Source: JAXMAF01 sp046350555 (GTDB taxonomy: Bacteria > Planctomycetota > Phycisphaerae > Phycisphaerales > SM1A02). Taken from it: a DNA stretch of 64,000 nt. Location: the NCBI GenBank assembly GCA_046350555.1, contig JAXMAF010000020.1, positions 27,763-91,762 of the forward strand, given 5' to 3'. This document shows, one piece after another, positions 25,407 through 33,851 of this stretch. The notes below the pieces were generated by a model, which saw only the letters and a program-made list of their open reading frames with translations, had not been told where the DNA came from and ran no database searches. Numbering within the stretch: position 1 is the stretch's first letter; each line of letters begins with the position of its first letter. Position numbers and translations under genes: made by a program.

Positions 25407-25508
25407 CACGGATTCCAGTAGATCTCCATGCGTTCGACCCCTTGCCCACAGCGGCGTCTCGCGGCGCACTTGGGTTGAATAGGTCGCGGAACTCAACTGG
25501 GAGGCGTC
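25407..25508 (+). repeat. Interspersed ~105-bp repeat, copy 5
   Basis: Forward copy (CACGGATTCCAGTAGATCTC ... CAACTGGGAGGCGTC), diverged in its right half. It sits 50 bases upstream of the GH5 gene start and about 100 bases from copy 6, which lies inside that gene. The rest of the gap 25297-25559 holds nothing recognisable. Confidence 0.85.
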
Positions 25509-25559
25509 TCAGAACCCAGTGCGCCGACCACGAGCAATCCCACATCCACGAAAGGCGAC

Positions 25560-27998
25560 ATGAACATGCGCAAGGTCGTGAGCAACGTGAGGGTGTTCCG
25601 ACGTGATATGGATTCCAGTCGACCTCCATGCGTTCGACCCCCTGCCCACGGCGGTGTCTCACGGCGGAATTCGGTTGGGTGGGGCGCGAGAATCAAATGG
25701 GACGCGCATGAGTGGTCCATCGCCATCGTCGCGGCGACGGCGTTGGGCGCTGCGGCAGTCGCGGCCCCGCCGCTCGTCACGTTCACATCGCAGAATCCAT
25801 GGCCGACCGGCTACTCCGGATCGATCACGATCAAGAACGACGGCACGGCACCGATCGACAACTGGGTGCTCACCTTCACGAACGGACCAAGCTGGTCGGA
25901 CATGTGGAACGCGCAGGGTTCGGTGAACGGCGCCGAGGCCACGATCACCCACGCCCCCTGGAACGGCGTGATCGCGCCCGGCGAAACCGTCGCGATCGGC
26001 TTCACGGGGGAAGGAACGTTGGTCGAGGATGTGCTCGACTGCAAGGTGAACGGCGTCCCCGCGACCGTCGCCTATGTCGGCGCCGCGCCCGGCGGCGGTC
26101 CAGCGCCCCTCCAGATCTCGACCAGCGCGCTGCCGAACGCCACCATCGGCGTGCCGTATGCCGCGGCGCTGATCGCCACCGGAGGCACGGGTCCATACAC
26201 GTGGTCGCTCGATTCGGGCATGCTGCCTCCGGGCCTGGCGCTCGCGACGGGCGGCGCGATCGCGGGCACGCCGACCGACAATGGCACGGCGAACTGCGTC
26301 TTCAAGGTGACCGATGCCGAGCTCGCGACCGCGACCCGCTCACTTTCGCTCGTCGTGACGAACCCACCGGCGCTCTCGATCGGCGATGCCCAGATCGTGC
26401 TCGCACCCCTCGCGGATCCGGGTGGGGGTGGCGCCCCCGGCTTCCTCTCGACCAACGGCAACCAGATCGTGGACTCCGCGGGCAATCCCGTGCGCATCAC
26501 CGGCATCAACTGGTTCGGGTTCGAGACGGGCAACCATGTGGTCCACGGCCTCTGGAGCCGCAACTACAAGGAGATGCTCGATCAGGTGAAGCAGCTTGGG
26601 TTCAACACCCTGCGGCTCCCCTACTGCAATGCCACGTTGGAGAGCGGCGCCGCGACGAACAGCATCAACTTCGCCAAGAACCCCGATCTCGTCGGCCTGA
26701 CGCCCATCCAGGTCCTCGACGCGATCATCGCCCACTGCGCCGAGATCGGACTGCGCGTCATCCTCGACCGGCACTCCGCGAAGGCCGACAACTACGTCAA
26801 CGAGGATGTCTGGTACATCCCGGGAAGCGCCACCTACACGGAACAACGGTGGATCGACGACTGGGTCATGTTGGCCGATCGCTACAAGGGCGACCCCACG
26901 GTCATCGGCGCCGACCTCTTCAACGAACCGAAGAAGAGCGCGACGTGGGGCGACAGCAACGCGCTCACCGACTGGAACAAGGCGGCTGAGCGCTGCGGCA
27001 ACGCGATCCTCGCGGCGAACCCCGACTGGCTGATCATCGTCGAGGGCACCGAGAAGTTCGATGGCCAGTCGACCTGGTGGGGCGGCAACCTCATCGGCGC
27101 GGCGCAGTTTCCGGTGCTGTTGAACGTCGGCGGCAAGCTCGTCTACTCGATGCACGACTATCCCGCGAGCGTCTACGCCCAGGCGTGGTTCGGCGCGCCG
27201 GACTATCCCGACAACCTCGACACCGTCTGGCACACCCATTGGGGCTACCTGTTCGAGGAGAACACGGCGCCACTGCTCCTCGGCGAGTTCGGCTCGAAGC
27301 TTGCGACGACGAGCGATCAGCAGTGGCTCGACACGCTCACCGACTACATCGACGGCGACCTGAACCTCGACGGCCAGGGTGACCTTGCGGGGACGCAGAA
27401 GGGCATGAGCTGGACCTATTGGTGTCTCAACCCCAACAGCAGCGACACCGGTGGGATCCTGGCCGACGACTGGACCACGGTGAACACCGACAAGATGGCT
27501 TACATCCAGGCCAGCTTGGCGCCGCTTCTCGACGGTGGCGGCGGCCAGCCGCCGCAAACCATGACCTTCCCGGTCACGCTGTCGAGCGCACCGGGCCCGG
27601 GCGGCACCGTCAGCGTCGCGTGGACCACGGTCGACGGCACGGCGATCGGCGGCGTCGACTACATCGCCTCGAGTGGCACGCTCGTCTTCGAGAGTGGCGT
27701 GACATCGCGCAGCATCGTGATCGTCGTTCCGCCGCACGCGGCGGCCGCAACGGTGCAGTTCACCGTGCAGTTGAGTGCGCCTGTTGGCGCGACGCTGCTG
27801 GATGGCGCTGCCCCCGGCACCATCGTCGCAGGCTGCCCCGGCGACCTCGACGGCTCGGGCGCCGTCGACGGCGGCGACCTTGGAATCATGCTCGCGACAT
27901 GGGGAAACGGCGATCCGCTCGCCGATCTCGACGGCAGCGGCCTCGTGGACGGCGGCGACATCGGGCTGCTTCTCGCCGCGTGGGGCGCGTGTCCATAG
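25560..27998 (+). CDS. Exported GH5 cellulase-like enzyme with CBM2, Calx-β and dockerin-like modules
   Basis: 812 residues. Order: disrupted signal region (see repeat copy 6); CBM2-like cellulose-binding domain ('GYSGSITIKNDGTAPIDNW'); Ig-like putative domain ('LPNATIGVPYAAALIATGG'); GH5 catalytic domain ~300-650 ('ITGINWFGFETG', acid/base E456 in 'DLFNEPKK', nucleophile E576 in 'LLGEFGSK'); Calx-β-like domain ('SVAWTTVDGTAIGGVDYI'); and two dockerin-like motifs. It is probably a secreted endo-β-1,4-glucanase. An AAAGG-like site precedes ATG 25560. The 108-base repeat interrupts the N-terminus but keeps the frame, adding ~36 foreign residues between 'MNMRKVVSN' and the hydrophobic 'WSIAIVAATALGAAAVAA'; export may be affected. 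Confidence 0.88.
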   Translation: MNMRKVVSNVRVFRRDMDSSRPPCVRPPAHGGVSRRNSVGWGARIKWDAHEWSIAIVAATALGAAAVAAPPLVTFTSQNPWPTGYSGSITIKNDGTAPIDNWVLTFTNGPSWSDMWNAQGSVNGAEATITHAPWNGVIAPGETVAIGFTGEGTLVEDVLDCKVNGVPATVAYVGAAPGGGPAPLQISTSALPNATIGVPYAAALIATGGTGPYTWSLDSGMLPPGLALATGGAIAGTPTDNGTANCVFKVTDAELATATRSLSLVVTNPPALSIGDAQIVLAPLADPGGGGAPGFLSTNGNQIVDSAGNPVRITGINWFGFETGNHVVHGLWSRNYKEMLDQVKQLGFNTLRLPYCNATLESGAATNSINFAKNPDLVGLTPIQVLDAIIAHCAEIGLRVILDRHSAKADNYVNEDVWYIPGSATYTEQRWIDDWVMLADRYKGDPTVIGADLFNEPKKSATWGDSNALTDWNKAAERCGNAILAANPDWLIIVEGTEKFDGQSTWWGGNLIGAAQFPVLLNVGGKLVYSMHDYPASVYAQAWFGAPDYPDNLDTVWHTHWGYLFEENTAPLLLGEFGSKLATTSDQQWLDTLTDYIDGDLNLDGQGDLAGTQKGMSWTYWCLNPNSSDTGGILADDWTTVNTDKMAYIQASLAPLLDGGGGQPPQTMTFPVTLSSAPGPGGTVSVAWTTVDGTAIGGVDYIASSGTLVFESGVTSRSIVIVVPPHAAAATVQFTVQLSAPVGATLLDGAAPGTIVAGCPGDLDGSGAVDGGDLGIMLATWGNGDPLADLDGSGLVDGGDIGLLLAAWGACP
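25607..25710 (+). repeat. Interspersed ~105-bp repeat, copy 6, inside the GH5 gene
   Basis: Forward copy (GGATTCCAGTCGACCTCC ... CAAATGGGACGCGCATGAG), very close to the family consensus. It lies within codons ~16-50 of the cellulase-like gene and is translated as Arg/Pro-rich sequence ('SSRPPCVRPPAHGGVSRR'). Confidence 0.9.
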
Positions 27999-28058
27999 GC
28001 GCGCTTCGTCGCGCTCGCGAACGTAATGGCGGGCGGCGATCGACGAGCAAGGATCCGA

Positions 28059-28467
28059 TCAACCAAAGACCTGCCAGAGTTGCACTCCATCGCCGATGAC
28101 CGCCACAAGCACGCCGATGATCGACACCACGACCCCGACCGCCGTGGCGGCGTGCAGCCGCAGATAGCGGTGGCATGCGGCGATCCACCAGACGAAGAGT
28201 CCTAAGAGCGGCACCCCGAGCCCGAGAACGCCGCAGAGCCAACCATCGGACAGGAGCGGCAGCTTGATGGCGGCGATCGCGGAAACGTATTGGGTCAACG
28301 GCCGCACACAGAGGGGGACGAGAAGCAGGACGAGCGCAGAGGTCGACCCACTCGAAGACGAGACCGCACTCGGCGCATGTCCCGTTGACGGGACACGCGT
28401 CGATCCACTGGCTCATCGCGCCACGAAGGTCGTAGCGGCATCGCGGACAGCATGCGCCCCGGCTCAC
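28059..28467 (-). pseudogene. Zinc-ribbon membrane protein, apparently frameshifted
   Basis: The start GTG 28467 overlaps the stop of the LamG gene (GTGA). The first ~43 codons encode 'CCPRCRYDLRG' and 'CPVNGTCAECGLVFEWVDL', a CxxC...CxxC zinc ribbon common in planctomycetes. About 120 bases in, hydrophobic coding moves to the neighbouring frame: 'ALVLLLVPLCVRPLTQYV', then 'GVPLLGLFVWWIAACHRYL' and 'VGVVVSIIGVLVAVIG' to the stop at 28059. Joining the frames gives a typical zinc ribbon plus three helices. One indel near 28330-28345, real or a sequencing error, would explain it. Alternatively the 82-codon membrane frame from GTG 28307 is an independent gene. Confidence 0.6.
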
Positions 28468-29408
28468 GCGCTCCACGCCCCGAGGAGCTGGCCAAGATCG
28501 CTGCCGCCCACGCTGCCGTCGCAATCGAAGTCGGCGGGGCACGAGGCGCCGCACGGCCCCCACGCGCCGAGGAAGATGCCCAGGTCGGCGCCGTTGACGA
28601 CGCCGTCGTGGTTGAGGTCGAAGACGTCCGGGGCGACCTCGCCGGGATTGTCGAACATCGCCTGCACCTGCCGGCACGAGAGCGCCGTGTCGTAGATCTG
28701 CACGTCGTCGAGCAGGCCGTCGTAGTTGGCGACGGTCGTGCCGCTGGACATCGTGAAGCCGCCGAAGACCAGTTGCGAGGCCGTGGCCACGATGGACGTC
28801 GTGGGTCCGGTCGCCTCGGCGAGGCCGCCGTCGACGTAGATCGACTTGAGCACGCCGGCGTTCACCACGCCGACGATCTGATGCCATGCGTTGTCGTTGA
28901 GCGGCGTGGTTCCGGTCACCTCGCCGCCGCAGGTGTTGCTCGTGTAGAACGAGGCTCGATTCGGGAGGCCATAGCAGCCGCCCGTCGTTCCACCGAAGAC
29001 GATCCATCCATTGAAGAAGCCGCTGGTGTGCTTGGAGACGGGAACCTGGGTCTCCGCGACGGCGGCGTCGAGCTTCACCCAGAGTGCGACCGTGAAGTCG
29101 GCGTTGCCCGCGAACTCGAAGATGTCGCCAAGGACCACCCGATCGCCGGTTGCGCGACTGAACGAAAGCGCGCTTCCCGCCACCCCACCACCGACGAAGG
29201 TCGCGTTGCCGAGGATCGTGCCGTTGTTCGCGCCGGCAACGTCGAGAACGACCGTGCCGCCGGCCTGGTCCATCGGCCAGTGTCCGACCAGACCGGCGTG
29301 CGCCGCCGTCGAGGCGACCATCGCCGCAACGGCGACGGTGAACTGCATGAACGGCGCGAACGAGACGAACGACATGAACGGAACGACGCGACGCGCGCGG
29401 CTGGCCAT
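28464..29408 (-). CDS. Exported LamG-domain protein with dockerin-like tail
   Basis: 314 residues from ATG 29408 with AGGAG at good spacing. Signal peptide 'FTVAVAAMVASTAAHA'. A single LamG/concanavalin A-like domain follows ('LVGHWPMDQAGGTVVLDVAG', 'FTVALWVKLDA', 'WHQIVGVVNAG', 'GLLDDVQIYDTAL'), then two dockerin-like motifs (DLNHDGVVNGADLG; DFDCDGSVGGSDLG, the latter degenerate). It resembles the partial protein at 2-664. Probably cell-surface glycan binding; ligand unknown. It is translationally coupled to the downstream zinc-ribbon gene. Confidence 0.85.
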   Translation of the reverse strand: MASRARRVVPFMSFVSFAPFMQFTVAVAAMVASTAAHAGLVGHWPMDQAGGTVVLDVAGANNGTILGNATFVGGGVAGSALSFSRATGDRVVLGDIFEFAGNADFTVALWVKLDAAVAETQVPVSKHTSGFFNGWIVFGGTTGGCYGLPNRASFYTSNTCGGEVTGTTPLNDNAWHQIVGVVNAGVLKSIYVDGGLAEATGPTTSIVATASQLVFGGFTMSSGTTVANYDGLLDDVQIYDTALSCRQVQAMFDNPGEVAPDVFDLNHDGVVNGADLGIFLGAWGPCGASCPADFDCDGSVGGSDLGQLLGAWSA

Positions 29409-29641
29409 GGGTTGCTCCTGGCGGGGGTGACGGGAATCCACACGAGAATCGTCGATCATCGCCGCGGTGGCAAGCGGACTCGCGTCGGTTCGCCGGCAAG
29501 CGAACCCACCGAACGAGGGCTCGTGTCGCCGCCCATGGTTGGAACAAGTGGTTCGCTCGATCCTCCGTGGCGATCGGATCCCCGATGGCTACCCAGTATC
29601 ATGCGTCACGACTCTGGTGCGGCAATCGTCTGGGAGGTGGC

Positions 29642-31639
29642 ATGCTCTTTCTATCGTACAGACAACGTGATGAGGCGATTGTCGAGGCAGTCAGCGGCTA
29701 CCTGAACAACATCCACTCGCTTCCAACGTACTTCCATCCCCACCGTCGCACGGTCGACTCCACCTGGATGGAGCAGATCTCGGAAGCGCTCAGCACGTGC
29801 GACGCCACGGTCTCGTTTCTCGGGGACGAGATTGGGGAGATTCAGCGCGAGGAGATGAAGCATGCGGGAGTGACACATGCCCCGGCGCTCTGCGTCGTCC
29901 GCCTGAGCGAAGGCGCACGCGTCGCGCAGGTCGCGAGCTGGTCGGGCGCGGCCCCGATCAACGCGTTTGGGCTGGACGAGTCATCCGCACGCAAGTGCGC
30001 CGAGGATATCGCGAAGATCATGTACCGGAGCCGCCTCGGCGCCGTCCCGTTCGGCTATCCCTTCAGCTACGAGAAGGAGATCGTCGACGAGTTCGTCGAC
30101 CCCACGAAGACCCAGTCCGGCCGCCCCATCCCCGATCGATGGCCGCGCGAGATGTGTGTCCCGGCCGGACAGGCGTATGCGAATCCGGTTCCGCCAGCCA
30201 TGATCGGCGAACTCCAGGAGACAGGCATCGCCGCGAGCCGCGTCAACGTGGTGGCGCGCGCCGACACCAAGCTGCAACCCTACTCGTTGCTCGAGGCGCG
30301 ACCGCGCAGGTGGCTCGTGTATCCCGCAGCGCCCTACGCACCGATGCTGCGAGTCGGCATCCTCGTCTCCGGCGGGATCGCCCCGGGGATCAACGCGGTC
30401 ATCAGCGGCATCTGGCACCGGCATCGGCTGTACTCGGAGTGCTCGCGGGATCCGAAATACGGACAAGAGCGCCCCCACAAGATCGAGGTCTACGGGTACT
30501 ACGAAGGCTTCAAGGCGCTTCTCGAACGCACGCACGGCCACGCCCCAAGCAAGCCGTTCAAGGAACTGCACGAGCGCAACGGCGAGTTCGTCGACGAGCA
30601 CGCCCATCTCGGCGGCTCAATGATCGGAACGTCCCGCTGCGACCGGCTCATCTCCAGTTCGAAGCGCGACAAGCTGGAGGCGCTCGACGCCATCCTGGCC
30701 ACCTTGCACCACGACAAGGTGGACATCCTCTATGTCATCGGTGGCGACGGCAGCATGCGTGCCGCGCATGAACTCTACTGTCGCGCGAGCAGCGCCGGCC
30801 AGGTGAGGCGCCCACTTTCGATCGTCGGCATCCCGAAGACGATGGACAACGACATCCTTTGGGTGTGGCAGGCGTTCGGCTTCATGTCCGCGGTCGAGCG
30901 CGCCCGGGAGACGATCCAGCACATCCAGACCGAGGTGCAGTCCAATCCTCGCCTTGCCGTGGTGCAGCTCTTCGGTTCCGACTCCGGCTTCGTCACAGCG
31001 CATGCGGTCCTGGGCGCCGGCGGTTGCGACTGCGCGTTGGTGCCGGAGGTGTCGTACTCGATGACGGAGCTGTCCGCGCACATCGGCGATCGCCTGCTGG
31101 AGCGCCGACGGGAGAACAGCAAGGCCCATGGCATGATCGTGATGGCCGAGGCGGCGATCCCGGAGGATGCCGACCGCTACCTCAACGGCGACGTGGCGAA
31201 GCTCAGCGAACCGGAGAGACGGGCGGTCGAGCTGTACCTGGACCAAAAGCGGCGGGTGCGCGGCCAGATACCCGACGAGCTTCGCACGGCCGGCCTGAAG
31301 ATCGTTTCGCGCGTGCTCGAGGACCACATCCGGCGCCTGGATCCCAACGATCCGTATTGGAGGAGTTTTCGCGTCCTGACGAACGAACCAAGGCACATCA
31401 TCAGGGCCGTGGCGCCCAGCGTCTCCGACGTGGTCTTCGGCCAGCGCCTCGGCGCCTTGGCGGTCGACAACGCCATGGCGGGCTACACGAACTTCATGAT
31501 CAGCCAATGGCTCACGGAGTACGTCGTGGTGCCCTTGGAGCTGGTGGTCCTTGGAAGGAAGCGGCTTCCGGCGGAAGGCATCTTCTGGAAGTCGGTCCTC
31601 GCGAGCACCGGACAGCCCAACCTGGCAAGCCCGGTCTGA
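29642..31639 (+). CDS. TIR domain-phosphofructokinase fusion protein
   Basis: 665 residues from ATG 29642 with GGGAGG just upstream. Residues 1-~135 form a TIR domain: βA 'MLFLSYRQRD', αB/βC 'WMEQISEALSTCDATVSFLG' and the following 'EIQREEM', where E70 or E71 is the candidate NADase glutamate. After a ~100-residue linker a complete PFK-A-type domain begins: 'GILVSGGIAPGINAVI' (G244 region), 'IGGDGS' at 366-371, 'PKTMDND' at 398-404 with the catalytic Asp, and 'GSDSGFVTA'. GGDGS is the ATP-type motif while PKTxDND is found in PPi-PFKs and group II ATP-PFKs, so phosphoryl donor specificity is unclear. There is no signal peptide; the gene is monocistronic between divergent and convergent neighbours. 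The fusion suggests a metabolite- or nucleotide-sensing domain controlling a TIR effector, as in immune or abortive-infection systems; that role is inference. Confidence 0.88.
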   Translation: MLFLSYRQRDEAIVEAVSGYLNNIHSLPTYFHPHRRTVDSTWMEQISEALSTCDATVSFLGDEIGEIQREEMKHAGVTHAPALCVVRLSEGARVAQVASWSGAAPINAFGLDESSARKCAEDIAKIMYRSRLGAVPFGYPFSYEKEIVDEFVDPTKTQSGRPIPDRWPREMCVPAGQAYANPVPPAMIGELQETGIAASRVNVVARADTKLQPYSLLEARPRRWLVYPAAPYAPMLRVGILVSGGIAPGINAVISGIWHRHRLYSECSRDPKYGQERPHKIEVYGYYEGFKALLERTHGHAPSKPFKELHERNGEFVDEHAHLGGSMIGTSRCDRLISSSKRDKLEALDAILATLHHDKVDILYVIGGDGSMRAAHELYCRASSAGQVRRPLSIVGIPKTMDNDILWVWQAFGFMSAVERARETIQHIQTEVQSNPRLAVVQLFGSDSGFVTAHAVLGAGGCDCALVPEVSYSMTELSAHIGDRLLERRRENSKAHGMIVMAEAAIPEDADRYLNGDVAKLSEPERRAVELYLDQKRRVRGQIPDELRTAGLKIVSRVLEDHIRRLDPNDPYWRSFRVLTNEPRHIIRAVAPSVSDVVFGQRLGALAVDNAMAGYTNFMISQWLTEYVVVPLELVVLGRKRLPAEGIFWKSVLASTGQPNLASPV

Positions 31640-31691
31640 TCGGCTGTTCGTCCCATGCGGACTCCATGTGATCCTCGGACGTTGGCGCTCG

Positions 31692-31742
31692 TTGTGGTGC
31701 AGGCCTCTGGACTGCATCGCAGCCGAGACGGCTGCACCACAA
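31692..31742. terminator. Inverted repeat between convergent genes
   Basis: An 11-bp perfect stem (TTGTGGTGCAG with CTGCACCACAA) encloses ~29 bases. It lies between the TIR-PFK gene and the convergent nuclease gene, a natural place for a bidirectional terminator. The left part (GTGGTGCAGGCCTC) recurs at 54330, so it belongs to a dispersed hairpin family. Confidence 0.55.
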
Positions 31743-31817
31743 GCCCGGCGGATGCTCGCTGCGCGCGGACGAGGAAAACGATCGCCGGCTCTCGAGACCG
31801 GTCTTCGTCGCCGACTC

Positions 31818-32837
31818 CTACCGATCGGGAGGGGTCCCCACCGCAGGCCGCGACGCGGCTCCATCCGGCGCCGGCGTCGCGAAGAGCCTGTTGAGCAGCG
31901 CCGCGAGCCGCACGCCGCCGGCGGCGAGGCGGTCGAGGACGATGCCGATGTTCCGGTCGTAGTAGACCTCGCCGAGGATGCCGTTTGGCGGAAGCTCGCG
32001 ATAGATGCGGCGCGTGATCGTCAGCGACTCGTTCGCCCAGTCGATCGGCGCGACCGAGGCCTGCCAATCGGACCGTTGCGTCGGGGTCGTCGCCTGGTCG
32101 ATCTCGTCGGCGAGCGCCGACCAGTCGCCGTGCGTGCGGTGCTCGAGGATCGTCGCGTCCCAGACCGCGTGCAGGTTCATGAAGGGATGGCCGAACGCGG
32201 TGAGCTTCGTGTTGTTGCCGCCGCGATCGTCGGCGTACGAGACGTGCAGCGGCTGGTGGACGTCGCCCACGAAGTGGACGAGGAACCTGAGCGCCGCCGC
32301 GCGCACCTCCGCAGGCTGGCTCCGATCCCGGGCGAGGGCCGAGTACGTCTCGATCGCCTGAAGGACGCAACTGGTCGTCGCCGGATCCGGGGCGTGGATC
32401 GACTCCGCGGTTGCGGCGGGCGGTGCGCCCGACGCGCCGTTCGAGCCACCTGGACCGCCGGCGCCGCCGGCGACACGTGCGCGGTCGGCGCCACCCGCGC
32501 CGGCCGGATCACCCGCGCCTTGCGCCCCCGCGGAGACCGGCGCCGGAACGCAGTCCCTCGCGACGTCGACGCTCGACGCGTCGCGCGGCACGTTGAGGTA
32601 GTGCAGCGGCTTCGCCCAGTCGTAGCGAGGATCGGTGCGGATGTCGTCGGCCCAGCATCCGGCCGTCCCGAGGTCGTCGTTGCCGAGCAGCTCGACGACC
32701 GCCGCCCGCGCCTCGGGCGAGAGATGCTTCGTGGCGATGGCGCCCACGATGTGATGTCCCTCGCGGCCCCAGCCCAGGCATGGCGCGACGATCGCGAGCG
32801 GAACGAGCAGCCTGAGGGTGCCGTTGAATCTGGACAT
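31818..32837 (-). CDS. Secreted S1/P1-type nuclease
   Basis: 339 residues from ATG 32837. The signal peptide ends just before Trp ('LAIVAPCLGWGREGHHIVG'), so the mature N-terminal Trp can bind the trinuclear zinc site as in P1 nuclease. Further ligands are visible: 'CWADDIR', 'LHYLNVP', 'FLVHFVGDVHQPLHV', 'NNTKLTAFGHPFMNLHAVWD'. An Ala/Gly-rich insertion (~120-145) interrupts the domain. The enzyme cleaves single-stranded DNA or RNA and has 3'-nucleotidase activity in known members; outside the cell it probably scavenges phosphate or nucleotides. Family confident. Confidence 0.9.
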   Translation of the reverse strand: MSRFNGTLRLLVPLAIVAPCLGWGREGHHIVGAIATKHLSPEARAAVVELLGNDDLGTAGCWADDIRTDPRYDWAKPLHYLNVPRDASSVDVARDCVPAPVSAGAQGAGDPAGAGGADRARVAGGAGGPGGSNGASGAPPAATAESIHAPDPATTSCVLQAIETYSALARDRSQPAEVRAAALRFLVHFVGDVHQPLHVSYADDRGGNNTKLTAFGHPFMNLHAVWDATILEHRTHGDWSALADEIDQATTPTQRSDWQASVAPIDWANESLTITRRIYRELPPNGILGEVYYDRNIGIVLDRLAAGGVRLAALLNRLFATPAPDGAASRPAVGTPPDR

Positions 32838-32931
32838 CGAATGGCTCCGCGGTGCGTTGCGCCGGAAGCGTACCTGACCCGCGGGCGCATCGCGAAGCCG
32901 GACGTGGACGAATCGCGATGCGGGCGCCCTC

Positions 32932-33035
32932 ATGCGCGTCCCGGTTGACTCTCGCCTCCCGCCCAATCCAATCCCGCCGTGAGGCGCCGCTGTGGGCAGA
33001 TGGGGTCGAACGCATGCAGGTCGACTGGAATCCGT
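32932..33035 (-). repeat. Interspersed ~105-bp repeat, copy 7
   Basis: Reverse-strand copy close to consensus (ATGCGCGTCCCGGTTGACTC ... GTCGACTGGAATCCGT). It precedes the minus-strand nuclease gene in the same orientation, within the 336-base gap 32838-33173. The remainder of the gap (33036-33173) must hold the promoter of nuoC; a TAGACT hexamer at ~33161 is a weak -10 candidate. Confidence 0.88.
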
Positions 33036-33173
33036 AGAAGCCGTTCGAGCAAGTCGACCAACGTGACCCTGCGGGTATCCTCCGAACCTCGTGCGTCTCC
33101 CCGGCTCCCAATTCCGAATTCCCGTCGCGATGGACCCGCACAATCAACCTGGTCGCTCCACTAGACTCTCCCA

Positions 33174-33722
33174 ATGGCCACCCTCGACCATCCGACGCTG
33201 CCCATCGTGAAGGCCGCGTTTCCCGACGTGAAGTTCCTCGCCGCGGAGTTCCGCGGGCAGACGACGCTCGTGGCGCCGCCGACGGCGCTGCACGAGCTCA
33301 TGCGCCTGCTGCGCGACGATCCGCGCTGCACCTACGACTACCTCGTGGACGTGGTCGGCATCGACTACCTCGACTATCCGGCGGCGCAGCCGGGCCGGTT
33401 CGCGGTGGCCTACCTGCTGGCGTCGACGACGCATCCGCGCCGCCTCACGATCAAGACGTATGTCGATCCGACGATGGAGACCTCGGGCACCGCGGTCGAT
33501 CCGGCGCTCGAGATCGACTCGATGTGCGACATCTGGCCCGGCGCCGAGTGGCCCGAGCGCGAGGTGTACGACATGTACGGCATCCGGTTCCGCAACCATC
33601 CGGACCTGCGGCGCATCCTGATGTGGAAGGACTATCCGGCGCATCCGCTGCGCAAGGACTACCCGCTGCGCGGCCGGCTGGAGCGCGAGACGTACGTGCA
33701 GCTCACCCGGGAATCGAGCTGA
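33174..33722 (+). CDS. nuoC: NADH-quinone oxidoreductase subunit C (30 kDa)
   Basis: 182 residues. The family signature is 'EREVYDMYGIRFRNHPDLRR' (residues ~125-145), followed by 'ILMWKDYPAHPLRKDYPLRG'. This is the peripheral-arm subunit of respiratory complex I linking the quinone-side and NADH-side modules. It stands alone here, without nuoB or nuoD next to it. The length is normal for the separate (non-fused) subunit. Confident. Confidence 0.95.
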   Translation: MATLDHPTLPIVKAAFPDVKFLAAEFRGQTTLVAPPTALHELMRLLRDDPRCTYDYLVDVVGIDYLDYPAAQPGRFAVAYLLASTTHPRRLTIKTYVDPTMETSGTAVDPALEIDSMCDIWPGAEWPEREVYDMYGIRFRNHPDLRRILMWKDYPAHPLRKDYPLRGRLERETYVQLTRESS

Positions 33723-33851
33723 TCCGGCCACGATCCGGCGCACAGGCGCTCGGCAGCAAGTGACCGGCCGCGCTGATCCGGTGGCGGCTCCGGCGGAGCC
33801 GATCCGGCGGCATGCGCGCCGCGTGGCCGCGGCGCTGAACTACCCTGCCCC

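Noticed and set aside
22912..25662. A ~900-codon minus-strand frame opposite the MoaD-like, SGNH-like and membrane genes
   Set aside because: It has no recognisable domain and is antisense to genes with clear motifs; a GC-content artefact.
29642..31639. Annotating the TIR-PFK protein as ordinary glycolytic 6-phosphofructokinase
   Set aside because: The first ~135 residues form a clear TIR domain and the gene has no glycolytic neighbours.
31640..33722. A defence island made of TIR-PFK plus the S1/P1 nuclease
   Set aside because: The nuclease has a secretion signal and is convergent, not co-transcribed; NuoC follows. Nothing ties it to the TIR protein.
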